Shown in pieces: positions 1 through 5,496 of a DNA stretch of 8,337 nucleotides; position 1 is the first letter of the stretch; every line of letters starts with the position of its first letter. Both the position numbers and the translations under genes were made by a program. The stretch comes from RGIG1918 sp045536045 (lineage in GTDB: Bacteria > Cyanobacteriota > Vampirovibrionia > Gastranaerophilales > Gastranaerophilaceae). Under the pieces are notes generated by a model that saw nothing but the letters and a program-made list of their open reading frames with translations, was not told the origin of the DNA and did not search any database. Location of the stretch: the NCBI GenBank assembly GCA_045536045.1, contig JAZSMU010000069.1, positions 1 through 8,337 of the forward strand. The letters are read 5' to 3'.

Positions 1-3
1 TTT

Positions 4-1296
4 ATGATTAAAAAAATTGGAATTGTCCATAACGGATGTGCAAAAAATTTAGTTGATACCGAACTTATGACAGGTAGGCTTATAGAGGCTGGTTTTGAAA
101 CAACATTAGATATTGATGATAATACAATTGATGCGTATTTAATCAATACATGCTCTTTTATTCAAGATGCAGAAAAAGAAAGTGTGCAATCTATTTTGAA
201 TATTGCTCAAAAGGGTAAAAAAATTGTTGTTGCTGGTTGTTTGGCACAAAAATATAAAAAAGAATTAATAGATTTAATGCCTGAAATATCTTCTCTTGTT
301 GGTGTTTCAGATTTAGATGATGTAGTTGGCGCTTTTTTAGATGACAAAGTTTATGTTAAAGAAAATCCACGCTATGTTTATCCAGAAGATGTTGAAAGAG
401 CTCATATTACAATTGGTGCGAGTGCATATATAAAAATTGCTGAAGGTTGTAATTATTCTTGTGGCTATTGCATAATTCCAAAACTTAGAGGTAAATATTC
501 TTCAAGAAGAATTGAAGACATAGTTAAAGAAGCCAAAAAACTGGCAAATTTGGGCGTTGCAGAAATCATTTTAATTGCTCAAGACACAACTTCGTATGGA
601 ATTGACCTATATGGAAAGCCAGCTTTAGCAAGACTTTTAGAAGAATTAAACAAAATTGAAAACATTTCTTGGATTAGAGTTTTATATACTTATCCAACGA
701 ATTTTGATGATATTTTAATTGAGGCATTTCAAAAACTTGATAAGGTTGTTAAATATATTGATATTCCACTTCAGCATTCTCACCCTGAAATGCTTAAAAA
801 AATGCTTCGCCCAAATATTGACACAGAAAAATTGATTAATAAATTAAGAAACGCAATTCCTGATGTTTGCATAAGAACAACATTTATTGTTGGCTACCCG
901 ACAGAAACTGAAGAAGAATTTAAACATTTGAAAAATTTTGTTCAAAAAATGAGATTTGATAGAGTTGGTGTGTTTACTTATTCAAGAGAAAAAGGAACAT
1001 ATTCAAACACTCTAAAACCTCAAATTTCAGCTAAGGTTAAAAATAGAAGAAAAAAAGAATTAATGCTAATTCAACAAGAAATTTCAAGAGAAATTAACGA
1101 AAATTTAATTGGTAAAAACATTCCTTGCATAATTGAACAAGTTAGCCCAAAAGGTGCTATAGCTCGTTCATATCGTGATTCTCCTGATGTTGATGGCGTT
1201 GTTTATATTAAAACGGATAAAATTTTATCTCCATTAGATATTGAAGATGTTAAAATTATAGCCTCAAAAGAATACGACCTTTGGGGCAAAGTTTAG
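4..1296 (+). CDS. rimO: Ribosomal protein S12 (aspartate) methylthiotransferase RimO
   Basis: A radical-SAM iron-sulfur enzyme that adds a methylthio group to the conserved aspartate of ribosomal protein S12 in the cytoplasm. The 430 residues show the complete three-domain layout of the family. The N-terminal UPF0004 domain has cluster cysteines C12 (in GCAKNLVDTE), C50 (NTCSF) and C79 (AGCLAQ). The radical-SAM core has the CxxxCxxC triad C149, C153, C156 followed by IIPKLRGKYSSR. A C-terminal TRAM domain occupies about 365-430. GCAKNLVDTE and the RDSPDVDGVVYI segment (391-402) favour RimO over its tRNA-modifying paralogue MiaB. The length is normal. The ATG at 4 gives the expected N terminus, but only three bases precede it, so its ribosome binding site and promoter lie outside the window. 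The usual SLGC near the N terminus reads HNGC here, a small deviation. No plus-strand intrinsic terminator with a T-run follows. Confidence 0.96.
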   Translation: MIKKIGIVHNGCAKNLVDTELMTGRLIEAGFETTLDIDDNTIDAYLINTCSFIQDAEKESVQSILNIAQKGKKIVVAGCLAQKYKKELIDLMPEISSLVGVSDLDDVVGAFLDDKVYVKENPRYVYPEDVERAHITIGASAYIKIAEGCNYSCGYCIIPKLRGKYSSRRIEDIVKEAKKLANLGVAEIILIAQDTTSYGIDLYGKPALARLLEELNKIENISWIRVLYTYPTNFDDILIEAFQKLDKVVKYIDIPLQHSHPEMLKKMLRPNIDTEKLINKLRNAIPDVCIRTTFIVGYPTETEEEFKHLKNFVQKMRFDRVGVFTYSREKGTYSNTLKPQISAKVKNRRKKELMLIQQEISREINENLIGKNIPCIIEQVSPKGAIARSYRDSPDVDGVVYIKTDKILSPLDIEDVKIIASKEYDLWGKV

Positions 1297-1309
1297 CGTT
1301 TTAATTTTA

Positions 1310-1345
1310 AACAATAAAAGACCGGCGAATCTCCTCCCACCGGTC
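1310..1345 (-). terminator. Terminator-shaped hairpin, minus-strand polarity
   Basis: GACCGG (1320-1325) pairs with CCGGTC (1340-1345) around a 14-base loop. Read on the minus strand the stem is followed by CTTTTATTGTTT, as in an intrinsic terminator. On the plus strand there is no T-run, so it is a poor rimO terminator. On the minus strand the loop contains GGGAGGAG, and on the plus strand CTCCTCCC. No minus-strand gene is visible to be terminated, so an unannotated small RNA, or a 3'-end stabilising hairpin for rimO, are the alternatives. Confidence 0.5.
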
Positions 1346-1408
1346 AAGTAGCAAATACGGCATATACCTTTTAAGACTTCTTTTACTCTCTTTTGTTCCA
1401 AAATTTTG

Positions 1409-1435
1409 CAAAAAAAAACTGACTGTGAAGCCAGT
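1409..1435 (-). terminator. Intrinsic terminator on the minus strand
   Basis: Read on the minus strand, ACTGGCT (1435-1429) pairs with AGTCAGT (1424-1418) through seven base pairs including one G-U, around a four-base loop. A run of nine T (1418-1410) follows directly. This is a good intrinsic terminator geometry, but no protein gene on the minus strand lies upstream of it between here and the next gene. It may end a small or antisense transcript that starts inside 1440-1680. Confidence 0.5.
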
Positions 1436-1565
1436 AAACATATTAGAGAGAGGAATTAGAGAGAAAAATTTATGAATTTTGATAATTCGTTTGTTATGAT
1501 ATTCTCTTTAAAGAATATATATATGATTTAATCAGCTGATTCTTACTAGTATTAAGCCCACTTTT

Positions 1566-1594
1566 TTGGAAATGTAACACTTTCAACTTATATT
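1566..1594 (+). promoter_or_regulatory. Probable sigma70-type promoter of the Gly-zipper gene
   Basis: TTGGAA (1566-1571) and TATATT (1589-1594) are separated by exactly 17 bases, matching four and five of six consensus positions. Transcription would start near 1601, leaving an untranslated leader of about 84 bases before the ATG at 1685. An inverted repeat brackets the -10 box (see the separate entry). Confidence 0.5.
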
Positions 1595-1601
1595 TGTTAC
1601 A
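1573..1601. promoter_or_regulatory. Inverted repeat TGTAACA / TGTTACA around the -10 box
   Basis: The perfect seven-base half-sites TGTAACA (1573-1579) and TGTTACA (1595-1601) are offset by 22 bases, close to two helical turns, and flank the proposed -10 element. This is the geometry expected for a dimeric repressor covering the promoter. No regulator can be named; the spacing does not fit the NtcA pattern GTA-N8-TAC. Confidence 0.35.
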
Positions 1602-1684
1602 AAACTTAATATTTTACTTAAAAAGGCAATTTTTCTAAGGAAAAAGACTTTATTAATGTATAGGATATTGAGTCAGGAATTTTT

Positions 1685-2758
1685 ATGGTTACGGGAGTTT
1701 CAAATTCAATTAACACAAATAATTTAACGTTTTCCAAAAATGCAGTTAAATACTTGCAAGATGGAAAACTAACTGAAGATAGCTTAGGCAAGCAAATTAA
1801 AGATTCTGCACTTGGTTCACTACCTTTTGCAGGAATTTTTGGTGCTGGGCTTCCAGCTTTGCAGGCAAGAAAAGAAGTTAAAAAGAATGGTGGAAAATTT
1901 GCTGATGTATTTAAGCAAAAAGTAGATGAGGCCTCTGGTATTGCAAAAAACACAACAAAAGGACCAGGTAGAATTGCAAAATTTTTCAAATTAGACAAAT
2001 TAGGAAATTTGATAAGTAAATCTAAAGTTGGAGCAAAAGTTGTAAACTGGGTTTCTAAATCAAGCATACCTATATTTATCGGATTTAACATGTTATTCCA
2101 ATTAGGAGAAATCATTCCAGCGTTTAAAGACGAAGGAATAATTGGTGGTGTTAAACAAATTGGAAAATCTGTTGTAAAAAGTGGTGCAGACGCTGTTGCA
2201 TATGCAGGTGGTATGTTACTAGGTGCTAAAGTTGGTTCTGCTGTTGGTGCTGCACTTGGCTCAGCAGTTGCTCCTGGTGTCGGAACAGCAATCGGTGCTG
2301 TTGCTGGTATCGTTTTAGGTGGTGTTTTCTCAACTGTTGCTGGCAAGGTTTGTAAGCTTTTTGTTGGAAAAGACCATTCTGAAAAGAAAGCTGATAAAGA
2401 AAAAAATGAAACAGCTCAACAAATTGCACAAGATGAAGCTTCTTTGGGCGAATTAAAAACTGCAGTTGAAGCTAAAGTTTTAGAAAAAGCTCAAAATGGA
2501 AAATTAACTGAAGATGATATCGCAATTTTAGAACAAGCACAAGCAATTGAAGTTAATAACACTCAACAAGAAGTTGTATTTAAAGGCAATGAAGCACCAA
2601 GCCAAACAAGCCAAGCTCAACCAATTGGCACAGTAACAAAACCAGCTGAAGAAACTGATGAGCAAATTATGGCAAGACTTCAAAAAATTCCAGAAAATGC
2701 CGATTTAGGAATTGAATACGAAGTTCCGTCTGATTATTCTTGGACAACTTCAGTTTAA
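1685..2758 (+). CDS. Unrecognised glycine-zipper protein
   Basis: I do not recognise this family. The 357-residue product has no classical signal peptide. Its N-terminal region has a hydrophobic glycine-rich stretch (about 42-61), then a basic region (60-120), a hydrophobic segment SIPIFIGFNMLFQLGEII (about 127-144), and a long glycine zipper (about 171-220). In the zipper, glycines recur every fourth residue: 176, 180, 184, 188, 192, 200, 204, 208 and 212, with Ala at 196. The zipper ends in a basic patch. The C-terminal tail (about 230-357) is charged and Gln/Ala-rich, probably helical then disordered. The motif GKLTED occurs twice, at 27-32 and 272-277. The zipper could pack membrane helices or form an oligomer, as in Gly-zipper outer-membrane lipoproteins or pore-forming peptides, but no lipobox is seen. 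The ATG is chosen for AGGA at 1675-1678, six bases upstream. It is monocistronic, between its own promoter and terminator. Confidence 0.85.
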   Translation: MVTGVSNSINTNNLTFSKNAVKYLQDGKLTEDSLGKQIKDSALGSLPFAGIFGAGLPALQARKEVKKNGGKFADVFKQKVDEASGIAKNTTKGPGRIAKFFKLDKLGNLISKSKVGAKVVNWVSKSSIPIFIGFNMLFQLGEIIPAFKDEGIIGGVKQIGKSVVKSGADAVAYAGGMLLGAKVGSAVGAALGSAVAPGVGTAIGAVAGIVLGGVFSTVAGKVCKLFVGKDHSEKKADKEKNETAQQIAQDEASLGELKTAVEAKVLEKAQNGKLTEDDIAILEQAQAIEVNNTQQEVVFKGNEAPSQTSQAQPIGTVTKPAEETDEQIMARLQKIPENADLGIEYEVPSDYSWTTSV

Positions 2759-2776
2759 TAAATTTATAAAGATTTA

Positions 2777-2801
2777 AAGGCCCCTAATGAGGGGCTTTTT
2801 T
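2777..2801 (+). terminator. Intrinsic terminator of the Gly-zipper gene
   Basis: GCCCCT (2780-2785) pairs with AGGGGC (2790-2795) around the loop AATG, extended by weaker A-T and G-T pairs, and is followed by a T-run (2796-2801). It separates the Gly-zipper gene from the ribosomal unit, whose -35 box begins only six bases later. Confidence 0.9.
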
Positions 2802-2806
2802 ATTGC

Positions 2807-2835
2807 TTGACAATGAATTTTGTTTGTCATATTTT
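2807..2835 (+). promoter_or_regulatory. Sigma70-type promoter of the rplJ-rplL unit
   Basis: A consensus -35 TTGACA (2807-2812) and a -10 TATTTT (2830-2835) are separated by 17 bases. The start point predicted near 2842 coincides with the 5' arm of the L10 leader. TGACAA (2808-2813) and TTGTCA (2824-2829) form a perfect six-base inverted repeat across the -35 and spacer, which may be chance. Confidence 0.75.
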
Positions 2836-2839
2836 AATA

Positions 2840-2931
2840 ATTACCGCAGACAGTTGGTAGTTTTAAACGTAAACCCAACCGAGGTGATGAAACAAATTTA
2901 ATATGTTTTTGTCATATTTGCGGGTGGTAAT
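2840..2931 (+). ncRNA. Ribosomal protein L10 leader RNA
   Basis: This cis-acting leader matches the conserved core of L10 leaders: CCGCAGACAG at 2844-2853, GTTGG (2853-2857) pairing with CCAAC (2875-2879), and CCGAGG on the 3' side (2879-2884). That core forms the kinked internal loop bound by the L10-L12 complex. The outer arm ATTACC (2840-2845) can pair with GGTAAT (2926-2931), closing the domain. It lies directly before rplJ and begins at the predicted transcription start. In this family excess L10-L12 complex binds the leader and lowers expression of its own genes; that role here is inferred from family knowledge. Confidence 0.85.
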
Positions 2932-2952
2932 ATCGGCAAATTTTTTGTTTTT
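2916..2952 (+). terminator. Attenuator-like hairpin in the L10 leader
   Basis: ATTTGC (2916-2921) pairs with GCAAAT (2936-2941). After a G-G mismatch the stem can extend with GGT (2923-2925) against ATC (2932-2934), leaving a loop GGTAAT at 2926-2931. T-rich sequence with one G follows (2941-2952), upstream of the rplJ ribosome binding site. The loop is exactly the 3' arm that closes the L10 leader, so the two pairings cross and should compete. The inferred role is transcription attenuation. Confidence 0.5.
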
Positions 2953-2966
2953 AAGGCAAAAAATAG

Positions 2967-2977
2967 AAAGGAACAAG
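2967..2977 (+). promoter_or_regulatory. Ribosome binding site that fixes the rplJ start
   Basis: AAAGGA (2967-2972) lies five bases before the ATG at 2978. An in-frame ATG at 2903 has no such site and falls inside the L10 leader structure. Confidence 0.85.
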
Positions 2978-3499
2978 ATGTCAACAAAGGCTTTTAAAAA
3001 TGAAAAGATTGAACATTATAAACGCCAATTTGAAAACGCTAAAGTTGCTGTCGTTGCTGATTACCGTGGATTAAGCGTTGAAGAAATTACAACTCTTCGT
3101 CGTAAACTTCAAGCTGAATCAGGTGATTTAACTGTTACTAAAAACACTTTAACAAAAATTGCTACTCAAGGAACTGACTTTGAAGTTATTGAATCACTTC
3201 TAAAAGGACCTACAGCTGTTGCATTTGGTTATGGTGATGAAGTTACAGCAGCAAAAGTTTTAGCTGGTTTCATTAAAGAAGCTAAAAAATGTGAAATCGT
3301 AGGCGCTGTTTTGGATGGAAAAGTTCTTTCAAAACAAGAAGCTGAACAACTTGCGACTATGCCTTCTAAAGAAGAGCTATACGCAAAAATTCTTGGCTCA
3401 ATCAACTCTCCAGCATCTGGAATTACATACTCTGTTAACGGAGTTATTTCAGCACTTGTTAGAGCTATTGCAGCCGTTAGAGATACTAAAGCACAATAA
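2978..3499 (+). CDS. rplJ: 50S ribosomal protein L10
   Basis: L10 anchors L7/L12 dimers to 23S rRNA, forming the ribosomal stalk that recruits and stimulates translation GTPases. The product is 173 residues, a usual length. The N-terminal rRNA-binding domain contains the family motif VADYRGLSVEEITTLRRKLQ (26-45) and VTKNTLTKIA (53-62). The hinge MPSKEELYAKILGSI (128-142) precedes the C-terminal helix (about 147-173), which binds L7/L12. The frame stays open back to an ATG at 2903, but that would add 25 residues unlike any L10 and would begin inside the leader RNA; the start at 2978 has a good ribosome binding site. rplL follows 21 bases downstream. The two genes form a unit with the L10 leader as the likely autoregulatory element. 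The commonly linked rplK-rplA upstream and rpoB downstream are absent. Confidence 0.97.
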   Translation: MSTKAFKNEKIEHYKRQFENAKVAVVADYRGLSVEEITTLRRKLQAESGDLTVTKNTLTKIATQGTDFEVIESLLKGPTAVAFGYGDEVTAAKVLAGFIKEAKKCEIVGAVLDGKVLSKQEAEQLATMPSKEELYAKILGSINSPASGITYSVNGVISALVRAIAAVRDTKAQ

Positions 3500-3520
3500 A
3501 ATTATGAAAGGGATAAAATC

Positions 3521-3895
3521 ATGAGTAATGTAGAAACAATTTTAGAACAAATTGAAAAATTAACTTTATTAGAAGCATCTGAATTAGTTAAAGCTATGGA
3601 AGAAAAATTCGGCGTTTCAGCAGCAGCTCCAGTAGCAGTTGCGGCAGCAGCTCCAGCAGCAGCTGCAGAAGCAGCAGAAGCTCCATCTGAAGTTTCAGTT
3701 ATCTTGGCTTCAGCTGGCGCTAACAAAATTCCAGTATTAAAAATCGTTAGAGATTTAACAGGTCTTGGTTTGAAAGAAGCTAAAGATTTAGTTGATGGCG
3801 CTCCAAAACCAGTTAAAGAAAACATTAAACCAGAAGAAGCAGAAGCTATCAAAAAACAATTAGAAGAAGCTGGTGCAACTGTTGAAATCAAATAG
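3521..3895 (+). CDS. rplL: 50S ribosomal protein L7/L12
   Basis: The mobile stalk protein, present in several copies per ribosome, that contacts EF-Tu, EF-G, IF2 and release factors. The 124 residues show all three parts. The N-terminal dimerisation and L10-binding helices are residues 1-32 (ILEQIEKLTLLEASELVKAMEEKFGV). An Ala-rich hinge spans about 33-56. The globular C-terminal domain (57-124) carries the conserved factor-binding segment GLGLKEAKDLVDGAPKPVKE (81-100). The family's usual EFDV at the start of that domain reads EVSV here, a mild deviation. The ribosome binding site AAAGGGA (3507-3513) lies seven bases before the ATG, in the 21-base gap after rplJ. Alternating GCA/GCT codons in the hinge (about 3618-3685) are low-complexity sequence that reflects the alanines. 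The TAG stop lies inside an 18-base perfect palindrome, followed by a strong terminator. Confidence 0.98.
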   Translation: MSNVETILEQIEKLTLLEASELVKAMEEKFGVSAAAPVAVAAAAPAAAAEAAEAPSEVSVILASAGANKIPVLKIVRDLTGLGLKEAKDLVDGAPKPVKENIKPEEAEAIKKQLEEAGATVEIK

Positions 3896-3910
3896 TTTTA
3901 GCTAAAACTA
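3893..3910. repeat. 18-base perfect palindrome over the rplL stop codon
   Basis: TAGTTTTAGCTAAAACTA reads identically on both strands and begins with the rplL stop codon. As RNA it could form only a short hairpin with a minimal loop. It has no T-run and is separate from the terminator that follows. It may be chance in AT-rich sequence. Confidence 0.6.
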
Positions 3911-3915
3911 ATTTT

Positions 3916-3949
3916 AAAAAAGAGGTAAGAATTTCTTGCCTCTTTTTTT
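3916..3949 (+). terminator. Strong intrinsic terminator of rplJ-rplL
   Basis: The stem 3922-3942 (GAGGTAAGA against TTTCTTGCCTC, with one G-U pair) has nine or more base pairs and a very short loop. It is flanked by six A and followed by seven T (3943-3949). The A-run makes it potentially bidirectional, so it could also stop read-through from gltX. Confidence 0.92.
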
Positions 3950-3963
3950 GTTAAATATCTATT

Positions 3964-3989
3964 AAAAAACCGCCCCATTGAGGCGGTTT
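3964..3989 (-). terminator. Intrinsic terminator of gltX
   Basis: AAACCGCC (3967-3974) pairs perfectly with GGCGGTTT (3982-3989) around a seven-base loop. On the minus strand it is followed by a six-base T-run (3969-3964), 17 bases after the gltX stop codon. On the plus strand only A follows, so its direction is that of gltX. Confidence 0.9.
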
Positions 3990-4006
3990 AAAAATATTTT
4001 GATGAG

Positions 4007-5473
4007 CTAAAATGCCTTTAAAGCTTTCTCAATTCTAGCCTTAAATTCATCTTTGCCTAATAAATAAGCAATTGCACAGAAATCTGCCCCCTTAACTCTT
4101 CCAGTTAAGCCAGCACGAAGTGCCCACATTGTTTCTTTTGGCTTAATTCCTTTTGCTTTGTATTCTTCTCTTAAAGAAGCAAATATTTCATGCAAGTTTT
4201 CTTCTGAAGAAAAATCCCACTCTGGCAATAGTTCAAGAGTTCTTGCTAAAACATCTTTAGAATTTGCAGATTCTAAAACTTCTTTAACTTCTGTGTAGTC
4301 AATATTTCCGTCAAAGAAATATTTTGTGTCTGCTTCTAATTCAGCTAGAGTTGTGATTGGTTCTCTTGTAACTTCTAAAATTCTCATTAGCTCATTATCT
4401 GTATATTTAGATAGGTCATACATAGAAATAAATGGTTTTGTATATTTTAAAAGCTCAGCTAATTCCATTTTTTTGATATATTGACCATTCATCCAATTTA
4501 ATTTGTCATATTCAAAAATTGAATTTGATGATGAAACTTCATGCACTCTGAAATCTTGAGCAATTTCATCTACTGTTTTCATTTCAACACTATCAGATGG
4601 CGACCAGCCTAAAAGTGCAACAAAGTTTACTAAGGCTTCTGTTAAATAACCTGTTTTTAAAAAGTCTGAAACAGCAGTTGCACCGTGTCTTTTAGACAGT
4701 TTGCTTCTATCTGGAGCTAAAATCATTCCTAAGTGTCCAAAATTAGGAACTTTTTCTCCTAGTGCTTCATAAATTAAAATTTGCTTAAATGTGTTTGAGA
4801 TATGGTCTTCGCCACGAATAATGTCGGAAATTTTCATAAGCATATCGTCAATAACAACAGCAAAGTTGTATGTTGGAACGCCATTAGATTTCATAATAAC
4901 AAAATCGCCAATAAGGTCTGTATTTTGTTTTAATTCGCCTTTAACGAGGTCGTTAAACATTAATTCATTAGTTTCGTGAAATACTGCCTGTGCTTTTTTA
5001 ACATTAAATCTGATAGCAGGTTTTCTGCCTTCAGCTCTTAGTTTTTCTTTTTCTTCCTCAGTTAAATTTGTGCATTTTCCAGAATAAACATGTGCAACTT
5101 TGTTAGCTGTTGCTTGTGCTTTTTCTTCTTCTAATTCTTCTGGAGTGCAGAAGCATTCGTATGCAAAGCCATTATCTAAAAGCTTTTGAGCATATTTTGG
5201 GTAAATATCAAATCTTTCAGATTGAGTGTATGGACCATAATCTCCACCAACATCTGGACCTTCATCCCAATTTAAACCAAGTGCTTTTAAGCTATCAAAA
5301 ATATTATCAATGTATTCTTGGCTTGTTCTTTCTGCGTCTGTATCTTCAATTCTTAAAACAAATTTTCCACCTGTTTTTTTGGCATATAAATAGTTGAATA
5401 GTGCAGTTCTTGCAGTTCCAACATGTAGGTTTCCACTAGGTGATGGTGCTATTCTTACTCTAACTTCACTCAT
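4007..5473 (-). CDS. gltX: Glutamyl-tRNA synthetase
   Basis: A class I aminoacyl-tRNA synthetase that charges tRNA-Glu with glutamate using ATP in the cytoplasm. The 488 residues are full length. The HIGH-type motif is PSPSGNLHVG (10-19), the glutamate and tRNA site segment is RIEDTDAERT (41-50), and the KMSKS-type motif is KLSKR (258-262) in APDRSKLSKRHGA. The C-terminal half (about 320-488) is the helical anticodon-binding domain. A cysteine pair C107/C109 with C134 (YSGKC) resembles the zinc site of some bacterial enzymes, but a fourth ligand is not obvious. Whether it also charges tRNA-Gln cannot be read by eye. The start ATG (complement of 5471-5473) has AAGGAG six bases upstream. The gene is divergent from hom and convergent with rplL, with its own terminator. 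Confidence 0.97.
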   Translation of the reverse strand: MSEVRVRIAPSPSGNLHVGTARTALFNYLYAKKTGGKFVLRIEDTDAERTSQEYIDNIFDSLKALGLNWDEGPDVGGDYGPYTQSERFDIYPKYAQKLLDNGFAYECFCTPEELEEEKAQATANKVAHVYSGKCTNLTEEEKEKLRAEGRKPAIRFNVKKAQAVFHETNELMFNDLVKGELKQNTDLIGDFVIMKSNGVPTYNFAVVIDDMLMKISDIIRGEDHISNTFKQILIYEALGEKVPNFGHLGMILAPDRSKLSKRHGATAVSDFLKTGYLTEALVNFVALLGWSPSDSVEMKTVDEIAQDFRVHEVSSSNSIFEYDKLNWMNGQYIKKMELAELLKYTKPFISMYDLSKYTDNELMRILEVTREPITTLAELEADTKYFFDGNIDYTEVKEVLESANSKDVLARTLELLPEWDFSSEENLHEIFASLREEYKAKGIKPKETMWALRAGLTGRVKGADFCAIAYLLGKDEFKARIEKALKAF

Positions 5474-5496
5474 ATTTTTCTCCTTTTGATAAAATA

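Larger units (their letters stand above)
1297..1684. other. Gene-free stretch with hairpins, palindromes and a promoter
   Basis: No convincing protein gene is visible here on either strand. From left to right the stretch holds a hairpin with a purine-rich loop at 1320-1345; a ten-base palindrome CAAAATTTTG at 1399-1408; a second hairpin at 1418-1435; purine repeats (TTAGAGAGAGGAATTAGAGAGA) around 1443-1464; palindromes TCTTTAAAGA (near 1505-1514) and AATCAGCTGATT (1530-1541); and the probable promoter of the next gene (1566-1594). Both hairpins have their T-runs on the minus strand. A 19-codon frame at 1472-1531 lacks a good ribosome binding site and is probably chance. Confidence 0.7.

Noticed and set aside
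1472..1531. A 19-codon plus-strand small frame (MNFDNSFVMIFSLKNIYMI)
   Set aside because: The purine-rich sequence upstream gives no properly spaced Shine-Dalgarno site, and the composition is that of random AT-rich DNA; no independent support.
1297..1684. Possible tmRNA, SRP RNA, 6S RNA or riboswitch in the gene-free stretch
   Set aside because: I looked on both strands for the conserved cores of these RNAs and saw none; only hairpins and palindromes are supportable.
1618..2346. A 242-codon open frame on the minus strand opposite the Gly-zipper gene
   Set aside because: Its Pro/Ala/Thr-rich translation is what the glycine- and alanine-rich plus-strand gene produces when read backwards. It has no good ribosome binding site, and the plus-strand gene has a start signal and terminator.
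3618..3685. GCA/GCT repeat resembling a short tandem repeat array
   Set aside because: It encodes the normal Ala-rich hinge of L7/L12, so it is explained by the protein and is not a CRISPR or phase-variation repeat.
3502..3891. Open frame on the minus strand opposite rplL
   Set aside because: It is a by-product of Ala-rich GCA/GCT codons in rplL; no start signal and no known product.
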